This document shows positions 36,591 through 46,984 of a stretch of DNA of 64,000 bases, one piece after another; positions within the stretch are counted from its first letter, which is position 1; each line of letters begins with the position of its first letter. The stretch covers positions 20,395 to 84,394 of the forward strand of contig QZLH01000037.1 of NCBI GenBank assembly GCA_003833135.1, read 5' to 3'. Both the position numbers and the translations under genes were made by a program. This DNA comes from Oehlia diaphana (Eukaryota > Glomeromycota > Glomeromycetes > Glomerales > Glomeraceae). A model generated the notes under the pieces. The model did not search any database, had not been told where the DNA came from, and saw nothing but the letters and a program-made list of their open reading frames with translations.

Positions 36591-36664
36591 ATGTAAATGT
36601 TTTTTGTAAATGTTTTTTGTAAATGTTTTTTTTGTAAATGTTTTGTAAATGCTTTTTGTAAATG
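36591..36664. repeat. Minisatellite in the 5' leader of secreted gene 1
   Basis: About six units of TTTTTTGTAAATG (12-14 bases) lie between the promoter block and the ATG. The paralogues lack the array. Confidence 0.85.
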
Positions 36665-36680
36665 AGTTTTTTTTTAATTC

Positions 36681-36711
36681 TGACGGACTAAAAAATTCGA
36701 TCTTTTTATAA
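36681..36711 (-). promoter_or_regulatory. Conserved promoter block of the secreted family (gene 1)
   Basis: Read in gene orientation: TATAAAAAGATCGAATTTTT then TAGTCCGTCA. The same block precedes the genes at 39.4 and 55.3 kb and the pseudogene at 46.05 kb. TATA box plus an invariant downstream sequence suggests the core promoter. Confidence 0.65.
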
Positions 36712-38280
36712 TTTTTATTACGATTGTTGAAAAAAAAAAAGGAATTAATAAAAATACAAAAATAAAACAAGGAAAATTAACAAAATGAAAGTAAGACAAG
36801 AAAATTATTAAACAAAAAAGAACTGAAAGAATGTGTACCTTCTTTCTAATTGTGATCTAGTTTCAGTTTATGATAAAGTTTGTTTGTACAAAAGAAAGAA
36901 AAAGAAAAAAAAAAAACAATAATAAAGTTTCATTTTAGTACATTGTTACATAAAAATGTATGTTACGCAGTTTTTACCTATGAAAAAAATTGGGAGGTTT
37001 TACTTTTTTATCATTATAATCAATTACTTAATTTTGAAAATTGAAACGATAATGACGATTATAGTATTAATGAAAAAATGTTAATGAAATGATTATTATT
37101 ATATGTTGTACAAAAACCTTTGTTTGAAAAATGGATTTGTATCCCACAAACATTGGATTTCGGTTATTAATAGAATAATTTTGTGTTTCATTGCATATGA
37201 TCAACCAATAGGGGCATAAACTTAGACCTAATAAAGGATAATTGTTAATATATATTCATAGACTAATAGAGAATCATAGACTAATAGAGAATGAATTAAT
37301 ATACTTTTTTTTCAAATTGAAACTTTTGTATTAATTAACTTAAATTAAGGTCACGAGCGAAAAAAATTATTTTATATTTGCAGTTTATACTTTTTACATT
37401 TATTATTAAAAGATATGTATGTACTACATTAAAGATCAATTGTATCGAATAATATTAAAAGTTAAACAATAATAATAGACCTAAATTGGTTATTTGAACA
37501 ATTAACTGATTAGGTCCTTGTAAAAAATTTAATCCGTAATTTCCGTGAAAACTCCGTGGATGTGATACATTTACGGAAATAATATGGAATAAAAAAATCT
37601 TGGTATGATGGTATGAAGAAAATGATCATAAAGTAGTAACTTTTTTTGAAGAAAACAAAAATTCAAAAGTTGCTATATCGCACAAATGTTAATATTTAAT
37701 ATAAAGCAAATAATATAACAATATTGGAATAGCGAGTAGAAGATGTACATTAATTTTATTTATTACGAAGCAATATTAAAATGGCACGCGAAAATTTTAT
37801 CTTATACAATAAATAGTTATAAATACGCCGTTTAACCTTATCACAATTTAGCTGTTCAATTGTTATTGGATTGGGGAGATTTTTAATCGGGTAAGGCTTT
37901 TTTTTATCCTAAGATACTGTAGTTACCAATATTGATGTCATGAATAAGTAACAAACCAAAATAGTTGACAATAATCGAAGAAAAATTCCTTAAGACAAAC
38001 TGAAACAGAAATGCTTCTGATGTTCCCATTAGTCCTAAATCGAGCGAGACGTTCAGCGTAGTGAAGTTTCATTTTTCTTCAACACAATATTATCACTATA
38101 GTTTCACTGTGATTTGAGAGACCATTATTTTGAATTCACAGCAGAGTATATGCTGTATATATATATATGCAATGAAATGTGAATGGGTTTATATGTATTA
38201 ATAGACGCCAACTAAATGAAAGTCAATTTATAAACATCTTTATTTATTCATTATAATGGAATGATTTAATCTAGAGCGTA
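36712..38280. other. Upstream flank of secreted gene 1
   Basis: 36.7-37.5 kb resembles 56.4-57.45 kb, so it belongs to the duplicated unit. No gene seen. A TA run lies near 38155. Confidence 0.5.
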
Positions 38281-38690
38281 ATTAATAAGCGTGTAATTTT
38301 CCTCTCTCATTTTCTGTAACGTAAATTTGATCGGTATTTACTTTATAAACTTGGAGGCAGGGTTAGTAATATTCTGAGATAAATGATATTGAAAATGACG
38401 GCAGAAAAGTGTTTAGAGAAAATAAATTAAGAGAAAGAAATGAAGAGAAGAATATATCTTTACTTCTTTAGGATAATTACGAAAATTGGAAATACTATGA
38501 TTTAATCCATTATATTCTTTACTTTTAATATCATTAAAAATTTCTTTAAATGTATTAAAATAATCCAAATAACAACTCTATATAATAAAATTCTTTAATT
38601 TCTAAATTTAATTGTACTTTATACTTTTTCATATGTTTGGGTTCGTTAAGGATTTTTTTTTAGAATGAAATTTTCCTCAATTTGATTTTT
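38281..38690 (-). pseudogene. Remnant of a deoxynucleoside-kinase-like gene with deletion and internal inversion
   Basis: Minus-strand 38281-38355 matches the C-terminal part of the intact gene at 53.6 kb (TDQIYVTENERGKL), and 38510-38690 matches its N-terminal third (MKKYKVQLNL and the DYFNTFKEIFNDIKSE region). Between them, 38385-38492 matches the lid-coding part (MTAEKCLEKI, RNEEKNIS) but on the opposite strand. The P-loop and catalytic segments are missing. Flanks on both sides also match those of the intact gene. It is therefore a dead copy left by segmental duplication. Confidence 0.82.
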
Positions 38691-38774
38691 TTTCACGTAA
38701 ATTATTCTAATAATTTATTTATTTTATTATAATTCTACTATCTTATTTCCAATCCAATTTTAAGGGAATCCTGA

Positions 38775-38860
38775 CAAATGGCCCGCGTTATGCAGAATTA
38801 TTCATAGTCACGTGATGTATTTGACTAGCATTAGTTTCGTACCTGTCGGGATTTCGTACC
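38775..38860. repeat. Dispersed repeat, copy 2 (first at 11299-11384)
   Basis: Carries CAAATGGCCCGCGTTATGCA, AGTCACGTGAT and TACCTGTCGGGATTTCGTAC in the same order as copy 1. Confidence 0.8.
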
Positions 38861-39439
38861 TAATTTAATGATGACTTGAATCCATATTTTAATGTTAAAT
38901 ATTATTTTTTGATATATAATATAAATATATTTCCTTAATATATATATCTTTCGTTGTTAGTTTTGAATGTGATTCTGCTTGATTTATTCATAAAATCTTT
39001 GACGTACTATGTTACGGTAAATTTTCGTTTTTACTCTAGTAAGTAAATGTTTATTAGTATTTTTATTTTCTCTATCCTTTACAATTCAAATTGTTCAGTA
39101 GAGAAAAAAGGGAGTCAATTATGAGATCATTTACACACAATTTTAGCATAAAAAAAAAATACAACTCTAGTACATAAACCGCGTTAAAAAGGTAACTAAC
39201 GCAACGCACCGAAATCAGGTAAGTTGTAGACCAAAAGTTGATGCTAGTACAGAGCCTAAAATTATTTCATCGTGAATAAGGACAATATTATGGTTATTTC
39301 ATAAAACGGCAAATTTACCCGACAATTTGTGATTTTTAATATTTATTTATTGGTATTAGTCTTTTTGTTTATTTCTATGATAGTCTAAAAAAAAAAAATT
39401 ATTTTTTTTGTATATAAAATTAAATATAGAAACTTCTAA
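38861..39439. other. Intergenic between kinase remnant and secreted gene 2
   Basis: 39085-39275 matches 54720-54920 (GAGTCAATTATG/GAGTTCATTATG, ACGCACC, AAGTTGT), confirming the duplicated module. No gene. Confidence 0.55.
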
Positions 39440-40465
39440 CTATTTATATATTAATATATTATTACATAAATGTTGTATAAATAAACCAATTAAAATAATT
39501 CCAGAATAATTATAAAATTGATTAGTGAGTTTTTGACCATCAGATTTAATTTCTGATTCGTTACTAGCAATACTATTATTAACAATACTATTAGTAATAT
39601 TAGGACAACTATTTTCAAATTCTTTTAATGGGTTGCTTGTACTATTAATAATCTTTTGTAAATTAGGAATATCAGGAGGATGAGATGATTGAAAACTTTT
39701 GATATTATTATAAAATTGTATTATACATTCATCATCACATGATAAATAAGAAAAAGTATTCGGTTGATATTGAGTTTGATTCGTTTGTGAAAAAATTGCA
39801 AAATTTTTATATATTTTAGCCTTACAATATTCTAAAAAAAAATAATAGAAGAGAGAATAATTTGTTAAAAAAAGTATTTATATGATATTATATAGTTAAA
39901 TACTTATTAACTTACCACCATTTACTTTCAAACACAAATTTTCTCTAAAAGGAATAGCCAAATAATATCCAAGCATAGTTGATATAGCTCTACTTCCGAC
40001 ACGTTCATCATTTTTAGTTCCATTATTAGAAGAAAGATATTGATTCAATTCTGCATCACAAACTTTAGCAACTTCGGTATAAGAATTTTTAGCATCCGAT
40101 TCATTACATGCATTATTTGCAGTTTCAGCGCAAGTTTTATCTAAATCTTCTATTGCTTTTTTTGTAAATTTGGATATTTTTTCATCAGGAGTATCAGCAG
40201 TATCAAAAGTAGCGGGATTTGAAGGATCAAAAAACAAATAATAAAAGAAAATTGTATCAGCTAAACATTTATTAGAAGGTACAGTTTTATCGGTAAAACT
40301 CGGAATTCCACCATTTTTAAAAATTGCTTGTTGACATGGTGTACATGTCTTGCCTATTAATAAGAAATTTTGTTCACAAGTATTTGCTTCTGGAACTGTT
40401 TGATTCTGAGCGTAAGCGAAAAGAATCAATACGTTTAAAATAACGAAAAAACTAAAAGATTTCAT
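39440..40465 (-). CDS. Cysteine-rich secreted protein 2, two exons, altered C-terminus
   Basis: Exons 39916-40465 and 39440-39831 join in frame (84-base GT-AG intron) to 313 residues. It has the same order as paralogue 1: signal peptide ending LFAYA, CEQNF, TCTPCQQAIFK, NSYTEVAKVCDAELNQYLS, YYLAIPFRENLCLKVNGG at the splice site, then EYC, CDDEC, SSHPPDIPNLQK and SDGQKLTNQFYNY. The end differs: a deletion of about 10 bases relative to the paralogues shifts the frame, so the hydrophobic tail IILIGLFI is followed by QHLCNNILIYK instead of ending at once. The anchor signal may therefore be weakened, or the tail may work as a transmembrane end. Function unknown; a surface or secreted role is inferred. 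Confidence 0.83.
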
Positions 40466-40593
40466 TGTTTCTATTTATTATTTTCTATAATAAAATCAAT
40501 TAACAGTATTTTATATAAATATAATAAGGAATATTTTTATTTAGAATGTAAATATGATGTGTTGTAAAATGATTTCTTTAGAAAGAATAAATT

Positions 40594-40627
40594 TCTGACG
40601 AACTAAAAAAATTCGATCCTTTTATAG
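40594..40627 (-). promoter_or_regulatory. Conserved promoter block (secreted gene 2)
   Basis: In gene orientation: CTATAAAAGGATCGAATTTT then TTTAGTTCGTCAGAAA. Matches the blocks of the paralogues; about 155 bases upstream of the ATG, as in gene 1. Confidence 0.65.
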
Positions 40628-42154
40628 TTTCATATGTTATAATTTAATTTTTTGCTATTCAATCCAAAAAAGGATGTACAAAAAAAAAAAAAAATAAAAA
40701 TAAAAATAAAACGAAATAGAACAATTAACAAAAATGAAAATGATAATGAAAGAATATATCTTCTTTTCGTTTTTTATTAATTATGATCTATTTTCAGTTT
40801 ATGACTTTGTTATATTAAATTTTATGATGCGATTATTTAATTTTGTACAAAGAGAAAAGAAAAAAAAAAAAAAAAATAATTAAATTAATTAACTTCCATT
40901 TTAGTACATTTTTTTAACGGAATTCTTACTTCTCTTACTTCTTGCATGCATAAAGTTTTTTGTTAAGAAAGAATAAAACTGGGAAGGTTTAAAGTTTAAA
41001 TAAACATGCAAAATTATTGGCCAATGTAGTATATTTTGAAGTAATAAATAAAATACAGATAAATTTATATGTTGCGCATTCCTGGTTAGACATATGAAAA
41101 ACTGGGTAATTGGTTTACCTTTTTTTTTATACAATAATAATATTAAATAATAACTTATCATAATCTGATAATAATGGTAATAATGGGATGAAATTTCCTT
41201 TAAAGATGATTGTTTATGTTGTACCACTTCTAACAAAATACCTTTGTTTGAAAAATGAACACAAACATTGGATCTCGTTAATAAGAGTAATTTTGTGCTT
41301 CATTCACTGTTTCATCTCCTTGTCTATGATCAACAAATCGTATTTGTAAAGAATATTTATTTATATTAATTGTTAACTGTTAATATATTTAGTAATATAT
41401 TCAAAGACTAATAGAGTATTCTCTTAACTAACTCATGATCATATTTTTAGTTTTTACTCAGATATGTTATTAATGACTTTTTTTTTTATAGGAAAAATGA
41501 ATTTCTCTTCAAATTAAAAATTTTATCAACTCAAATTAAAAATTTTCGCTTATACTCAATGAAATTCGATATGCTGTTATATCAAGAATTCCGTTATATC
41601 GAGGGTAAAATAATTATACGTCCGTTCCGGGTATATCATGATTTTACTTTATGACCCGTTATATCGAGTTCCGGTTTGTCTTCACTGCGTAATTAAAAAA
41701 AAAAAAATTTGCTATAACAAAACCGTAATTGAGTTAATAACATAATGTATTGTAACTTAATTTTTAGACTTATTACAGTAGTACAGAATTTTTTAATTGT
41801 TACAATTATTATTTTTAGATTTTATAAAAAAAGGTTCCAAGTATGTTACAGCCAAAATCTGTGGGATTATCTTAGGATACAAATTCACTGTGAAAATAAC
41901 GAAATTTGTGTAAATTAGAACTGAACAAACCAGTTTATTCAACTGTGGAAAGCCGCCATGGTCAAAGTGCGCAGCGTATACACGTTAAATTATGTCATTT
42001 TTTTTTATGGCGGGATACCTCTGAAATTAACAGGATACAGGGGCAAACCTGCCATATAAACTAACGGGTACCTGCTATAACTAGCGACAGGTATATAAAA
42101 TGGCCCACATAATCAATGTACAGGAGAAAACATAGAAGGCGCAAATAATAAAAC
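40628..42154. other. Upstream flank of secreted gene 2
   Basis: 40.9-41.24 kb recurs inverted at 45.36-45.56 kb; 41.74-41.9 kb matches 57.6-57.75 kb. No gene. A CGTTATATCGAG-bearing element end lies at 41570-41690. Confidence 0.5.
41570..41690. mobile_element. Element fragment with CGTTATATCGAG motifs
   Basis: CCGTTATATCGAGGG at the left and CCCGTTATATCGAGTTCCGG then TTTGTCTTCACTG at the right. In reverse the right end reads CAGTGAAGACAAACCGGAAC, a CAGTG-type end as in pogo/Tigger-like elements. Likely a truncated non-autonomous copy. Confidence 0.4.
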
Positions 42155-42230
42155 AAAATGGTGCTTTTTTAGACATTTATTACACATGAGCACAAATATA
42201 AAACAAATTTAACACATTTCGTTTTATAGG
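42155..42230. mobile_element. Single arm of the foldback element found at 58785-58975
   Basis: GTGCTTTTTTAGACATTTAT, ACACATGAGCACAAAT, and a TTCGTTTTATAGGG end match each arm of the 58.8 kb palindrome. Confidence 0.75.
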
Positions 42231-42374
42231 GATAAGGTAAAAGTTTTGAGAGACTGACAAATGATTGACGCCAGATCAATCTTTAAAATTATGTTAGTAA
42301 AAAAAGTTCGATTTCATGTTAATCCGGCTTGATAAAGTTTGTCAAACTTGTTTTATTAAATATTTTTTTTTTTA

Positions 42375-42380
<6 letters not shown>

Positions 42381-42416
<36 letters not shown>
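42381..42416. repeat. (TA)n microsatellite
   Basis: About 18 TA units directly left of the 42.4 kb inverted-repeat element. Confidence 0.9.
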
Positions 42417-42572
42417 GGGTGCTGTCAGATATTACCTAATATTTTAGGGGAAGGGGGGTAACTAAAGATCTTAGGTTATATATAATACTATATAAGGAAT
42501 TATATATATAATATATCTTACGGGGGTAAGCTCTTATATTAAAGTAATATTAGGTAATATCTGACAGTGCCC
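42417..42572. mobile_element. 156-base MITE with near-perfect inverted ends
   Basis: Left GGGTGCTGTCAGATATTACC then TAATATT; right, read in reverse, GGGCACTGTCAGATATTACC then TAATATT. Only two mismatches are seen in 27 bases. TAAT flanks both sides on the same strand, a probable target duplication. No coding capacity; mobilised in trans if at all. Confidence 0.85.
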
Positions 42573-42577
42573 TAATT

Positions 42578-43279
42578 ATATTTTTCGTATAAAAAAAAAT
42601 AGATTGGTTTTGTCCTAATTTTAGTAATTTTAATGTGTCATTTTTATTATTTTTGAGCAAAATAATTCTTTAAAATCGGCAAAATGAACTGTCAATGAAA
42701 TAACTGTTGATGAAACATTTATCAGTAAAGTAATTATTGGTGAAATAACCAGACCCATTGACCTTACCTCTCACTATATCCATTTTTCAATACTTTTAAA
42801 ANNNNNNNNNNNNNNNNNNNNNNNNNNNNNNNNNNNNNNNNNNNNNNNNNNNNNNNNNNNNNNNNNNNNNNNNNNNNNNNNNNNNNNNNNNNNNNNNNNN
42901 NNNNNNNNNNNNNNNNNNNNNNNNNNNNNNNNNNNNNNNNNNNNNNNNNNNNNNNNNNNNNNNNNNNNNNNNNNNNNNNNNNNNNNNNNNNNNNNNNNNN
43001 NNNNNNNNNNNNNNNNNNNNNNNNNNNNNNNNNNNNNNNNNNNNNNNNNNNNNNNATATTTTTCGTATAAAAAAAAATAGATTGGTTTTGTCCTAATTTT
43101 AGTAATTTTAATGTGTCATTTTTATTATTTTTGAGCAAAATAATTCTTTAAAATCGGCAAAATGAACTGTCAATGAAATAACTGTTGATGAAACATTTAT
43201 CAGTAAAGTAATTATTGGTGAAATAACCAGACCCATTGACCTTACCTCTCACTATATCCATTTTTCAATACTTTTAAAA
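42578..43279. other. Assembly gap (254 N, 42802-43055) bordered by an exact 224-base duplicate
   Basis: 42578-42801 and 43056-43279 are identical as far as I can read, and the N run lies exactly between them. The likeliest explanation is two contig ends carrying the same sequence. Confidence 0.9.
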
Positions 43280-43824
43280 GATTATTATGAAATGCTAGAG
43301 GAAATTTACTAAAAATAAGCACATTTTATTAATCACGTAATTGTAAAAGGGCACGATTTTTTACGGTATTACTTTTTATTAATAAATTTCACGAAATAAA
43401 ATTTTATCTCTTTTATCTTCTACTTCAATTTAAAGAAATAAGCAAATTTTACCTAAATAATAAGAAATTCCAAATTTAAACCGTTTTTATATAGAATAAT
43501 CGAATAATCACAGTTCATTTGGATTCTTTTGCATGAGACATTCTTGGCACAATGCAATGTTAATTTCTCCCTATGGGCAATGTGACGTCGTTGCCGTGTG
43601 AATTTAATACTAGCATCAAGTAATCACGAATTTTAAAAAATCATTTTTTCATGATGAATTATAAATTCAAAAAGGTAGATGCTCGGATATTTTACCCGAT
43701 AAAGATTCAGATTCGCTTCATTTAATTTCGGATAAACAGAAATCCAGCATGAAAATTTTGTAATAAAAAAGAAAAATAAAGCTTGGTAAAATTTAATTAG
43801 TAATTTGTGTACCTACGCAATAGA

Positions 43825-43831
43825 TATAAAA
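43825..43831 (+). promoter_or_regulatory. TATA box of the small cysteine-rich peptide gene
   Basis: TATAAAA about 80 bases upstream of the ATG at 43910. Confidence 0.5.
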
Positions 43832-43909
43832 CGGGATCAAGACTATTAATAATCAATTAATAACAATTCATCTCCATAATAATTGCACATTTACTAACTC
43901 AATTTCGCT

Positions 43910-44080
43910 ATGAATCCGAGACATTTAATTTCTTTTATTTATCTCACTCTTCTCATGTTTTGCATTATGCACTTTAAAACAACTCGAGCTTTAGCTCTTG
44001 ATCCTTTTAACTGTCCGTCCCCACAAATATTTTGTTGTGGGGAACTTTATAGCGGATGCTATTGTGCCGAAAGTTGTTAA
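43910..44080 (+). CDS. Small secreted cysteine-rich peptide, 56 residues
   Basis: The frame MNPRHLISFIYLTLLMF... has a clear signal peptide (about 1-29, ending TTRALA), leaving a mature peptide of about 27 residues beginning LDPFNC. Six cysteines (35, 42, 43, 50, 52, 56) give the pattern C-x6-CC-x6-C-x-C-x3-C, which has the C-C-CC-C-C order of inhibitor-cystine-knot miniproteins. A TATA box lies about 80 bases upstream and a stop follows directly after the last Cys. No homologue is recognised. Plausible roles are a secreted signal or effector toward the host plant or other microbes; this is inference only. Confidence 0.75.
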   Translation: MNPRHLISFIYLTLLMFCIMHFKTTRALALDPFNCPSPQIFCCGELYSGCYCAESC

Positions 44081-45359
44081 TTTATATTATTCTTCTTAAA
44101 AAATCATACCATAAAAATATTATTGTCATCATTACTATTTCTTCTTCATATTTATTAATTTCATGATTATTTCTTATTCCTATTTATTAATGTCATTATT
44201 TCTTCTATTTTATTGAAAATAATTTTTTTAAATAAGAATTTTGAGAATTTTTGTCTTTGAATTTATTTTTTAATAAAGAATTTCATTAGAAATTCTTTTT
44301 TTTTATAAAAATTTATTGGAAAATTTATTGGAAAATTTTTAATCCTATCACAGTTTTCCTTAATTTTATCCTTTCTTACTTAATAAATTATTGTTTCTTT
44401 TTACTATTTACTAAAAATTATTATTTGACTTGCATAGTTAAAACGTATAATTTATAAATAATGATTAATAATTTTAGAGCTTAATGAAGTTTGTCAAACT
44501 TGTAATTATTATTAATATCAAATAATTTTTTTCGTATACACATTTTGAATTATGAACTTTTTTTTCGAAAATTTTTAATAGTAAGATGCATAATTATACC
44601 TCTAGTAGGTAATTACATTGCAGAAACCTTATTTTTTTAAACAATGTTGTCACTACATTATAATCACATGATTAGCTCATTGTCTTGTGCGTCGTTATCG
44701 AACGTCATACGATGCGCTGCAAAAGTAAGAAAATGCATTGTCACTATACTTCTTTAATTTACTGTAAAAGCGATTTCACTATACTTATTTTACTATTGCG
44801 AATTATTGCGAATATACAGTCAATATGCTATTATTTATTATTTACAATGCTGTAAACATACAGTACTTTAATTACAAATATTTAATAAAGTAAATAATGC
44901 AATTTATTTTTTATGCCAAATACCTATAAATTATATATTATTATTAATAATATAATTTCCTGTATAAAATATATAAAAGCATCTAAAAATAAATTATTCC
45001 ATGCATCCAAATACTTCAAGAAGAACTGACTGTTTACAAAAAAGAATAAACGAAACATCAGTGAATATTTCGTTAAAATGAATTAAAAATTACTGCTCTC
45101 CCTACTGAAATCCACACATCCAGAAATATTGGCTGTCTAAAAAAAGAATAAAAATAAATGTAAGTTTTGTTAAAATAAAAAAATTCAAGGAAGATTGCTG
45201 AAATACCCACCAAAATTCCATGATTCTACGCATTCTAGTACTGATCGCCTATACTGTAAAATAGAAGAAAATAACAAAATATTAGTAAGTTTCATCAAAA
45301 AGTAAGGTTCGTTAAACAATGAATATTCTGATACGAAAAAGGTATTTTGTTAGAATTGG
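44081..45359. other. Intergenic, no gene seen
   Basis: AT-rich; recurrent CACTATACTT motifs near 44740-44790. Nothing else supported. Confidence 0.4.
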
Positions 45360-45686
45360 TACAACATAAACAATAATCTTTAAGGAAATTTCATCCCATT
45401 ATTACCATTATTATCATTAGTAATAAGATTGTATAGATAAAAAGTAAACCAATTACCTAAGTGCCTAACCAGGAAACCAGAAAAAACTGCGTATCATACA
45501 GTATGTATCTTATGAACAATACTTTAAAATACTACATTGACCAATAATTTTGCATGACTGAAAATAGACCACAATTAATAAAAAAACGAAAGAAGATATA
45601 TTTTTTCAGTTCTGCTTCATTATCCATTTATTCTATTTTGATAATAATATTATTGATTTTATTTTATTTCCATTTTGCTAATTTTC

Positions 45687-45689
<3 letters not shown>

Positions 45690-45762
<73 letters not shown>
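45690..45762. repeat. Very long T homopolymer (about 73)
   Basis: Uninterrupted T run inside the inverted duplicate; its length in the assembly is probably unreliable. Confidence 0.9.
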
Positions 45763-45764
<2 letters not shown>

Positions 45765-45890
45765 TCATTTCTTCTTTTTTTCAACAATCATAATAATAAT
45801 AATATGATAATAAAAAACTGAATTTTATAGATTGAAAAGCACAAATTAAATTAAATTAAATTGATAATGAATCAAGATACACGTATGAAA

Positions 45891-45927
45891 TTATAAAAGA
45901 GTCAAATTTTTTTAGTTCGTCAGAAAT
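45891..45927 (+). promoter_or_regulatory. Conserved promoter block upstream of the secreted pseudogene
   Basis: TTATAAAAGAGTCAAATTTT then TTTAGTTCGTCAGAAA, same as the intact genes with small changes (GAGTCAAA for GATCGAA), about 150 bases before the ATG. Confidence 0.55.
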
Positions 45928-46051
45928 TTTTTTTTCTAAAAAAAAAAAAAAGAAATCATTTACAAAACATATTTACATTCTAAATAAATATTCCTTACTG
46001 TATTATATAAAATACTGATAATTGATTTTCTTATAGACAATAATAGAAACA

Positions 46052-46400
46052 ATGAAATCTTTTAATTTTTTCGTTATTTTAAACGTATTGATCCTTTTCG
46101 CTTACGCTCAGAATCAAAACATTTTCACCAAATACTTGTGAACAAAAATTTCGCTTTACAAAGGCACGACATGTACACCATGTCAACAAGCACTTTAAAC
46201 ATTATACAAGACTGAATCTTTCTGATCAAACGATACCTTCTGACAAATGTTTAGCTAGTAAAAATTTCTTTTATTATTTTTTTCTTGGTCCTTCTACTCC
46301 CGCTACTTCCAGTACAACAACTATAAAAAGCAGATAAAAAAGGATTTTGTCCAAACAATCAAGCGAAGATATTCTTACTTCGGGTGAAATTATTCTCAGA
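46052..46400 (+). pseudogene. Truncated, frameshifted copy of the cysteine-rich secreted gene
   Basis: ATG at 46052 opens a family signal peptide (MKSFNFFVILN), but a frameshift right after it brings a stop before the first Cys block. The NTCEQ and TCTPCQQAL pieces follow in other frames, and homology fades by about 46400. The second half and the second exon are missing. It lies in inverted orientation to gene 2, from which it appears to derive. Confidence 0.85.
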
Positions 46401-46984
46401 AAATTATTTAATTATGTTTAAGATCAATAAAATTTTGTTCTTACAGTATTATCCTGATATAAAACGAATCACAATATAAATTATTTATTATACATCTAAT
46501 AGGAGTACAAATAATTACTATTGCATAAATATCTTTAATATATTTGTTGATATTTAAATCCAAATAACGTAAAAAATATACAAATAAAATACTATATATT
46601 ATCCAAAATGGTTAATCAATAGTTTATCGTATAAGCGGCGGCTGATATGTTAACTAAACTTGAGTTTATTTATATGGAGAAATCAACAATCATCATCCGA
46701 ACTCCCGTACTCCTTTCCAATAACAAATATATTAAAAATAATTCGTATTTTTATTATTATCTTATTAATCCACCCATTTTATTTATTTTATTTTTCTATT
46801 GTGATGTGATTAGCTAGAGTAAAATGATCATTTAATCGATTATTTTTTTCTTTTTTTTCTCTCAATCCATTTAGTTCTATACACTTTTACAAACCACCTT
46901 TTTGCAATATATTTAATATCATAGTAAGGTATCCACTCTATCTCGAGAGGCCTTTGAATAACGAACTATTTTTAAAGAAAACCT
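46401..46984. other. Intergenic, no gene seen
   Basis: AT-rich; no supported feature. Confidence 0.4.

Larger units (their letters stand above)
45360..46400. repeat. Inverted copy of the secreted gene 2 locus (40.0-41.24 kb)
   Basis: 45380-45560 read forward matches the reverse complement of about 41020-41225 (GAAATTTCATCCCATTATTA, CCAATTAC, GCATG), followed in the right order by the promoter block and gene start. A long T tract has been inserted or expanded between them. Confidence 0.75.

Noticed and set aside
40901..41236. 111-residue minus-strand frame upstream of secreted gene 2
   Set aside because: The inverted duplicate at 45.4 kb shows the region is conserved as flank, with indels that break this frame.
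42764..43138. Minus-strand frame across 42.8-43.1 kb
   Set aside because: It spans the second N gap and has no meaning.
45554..45793. Frame ending in poly-Phe before the secreted pseudogene
   Set aside because: Driven by the 73-base T run inside the inverted duplicate.
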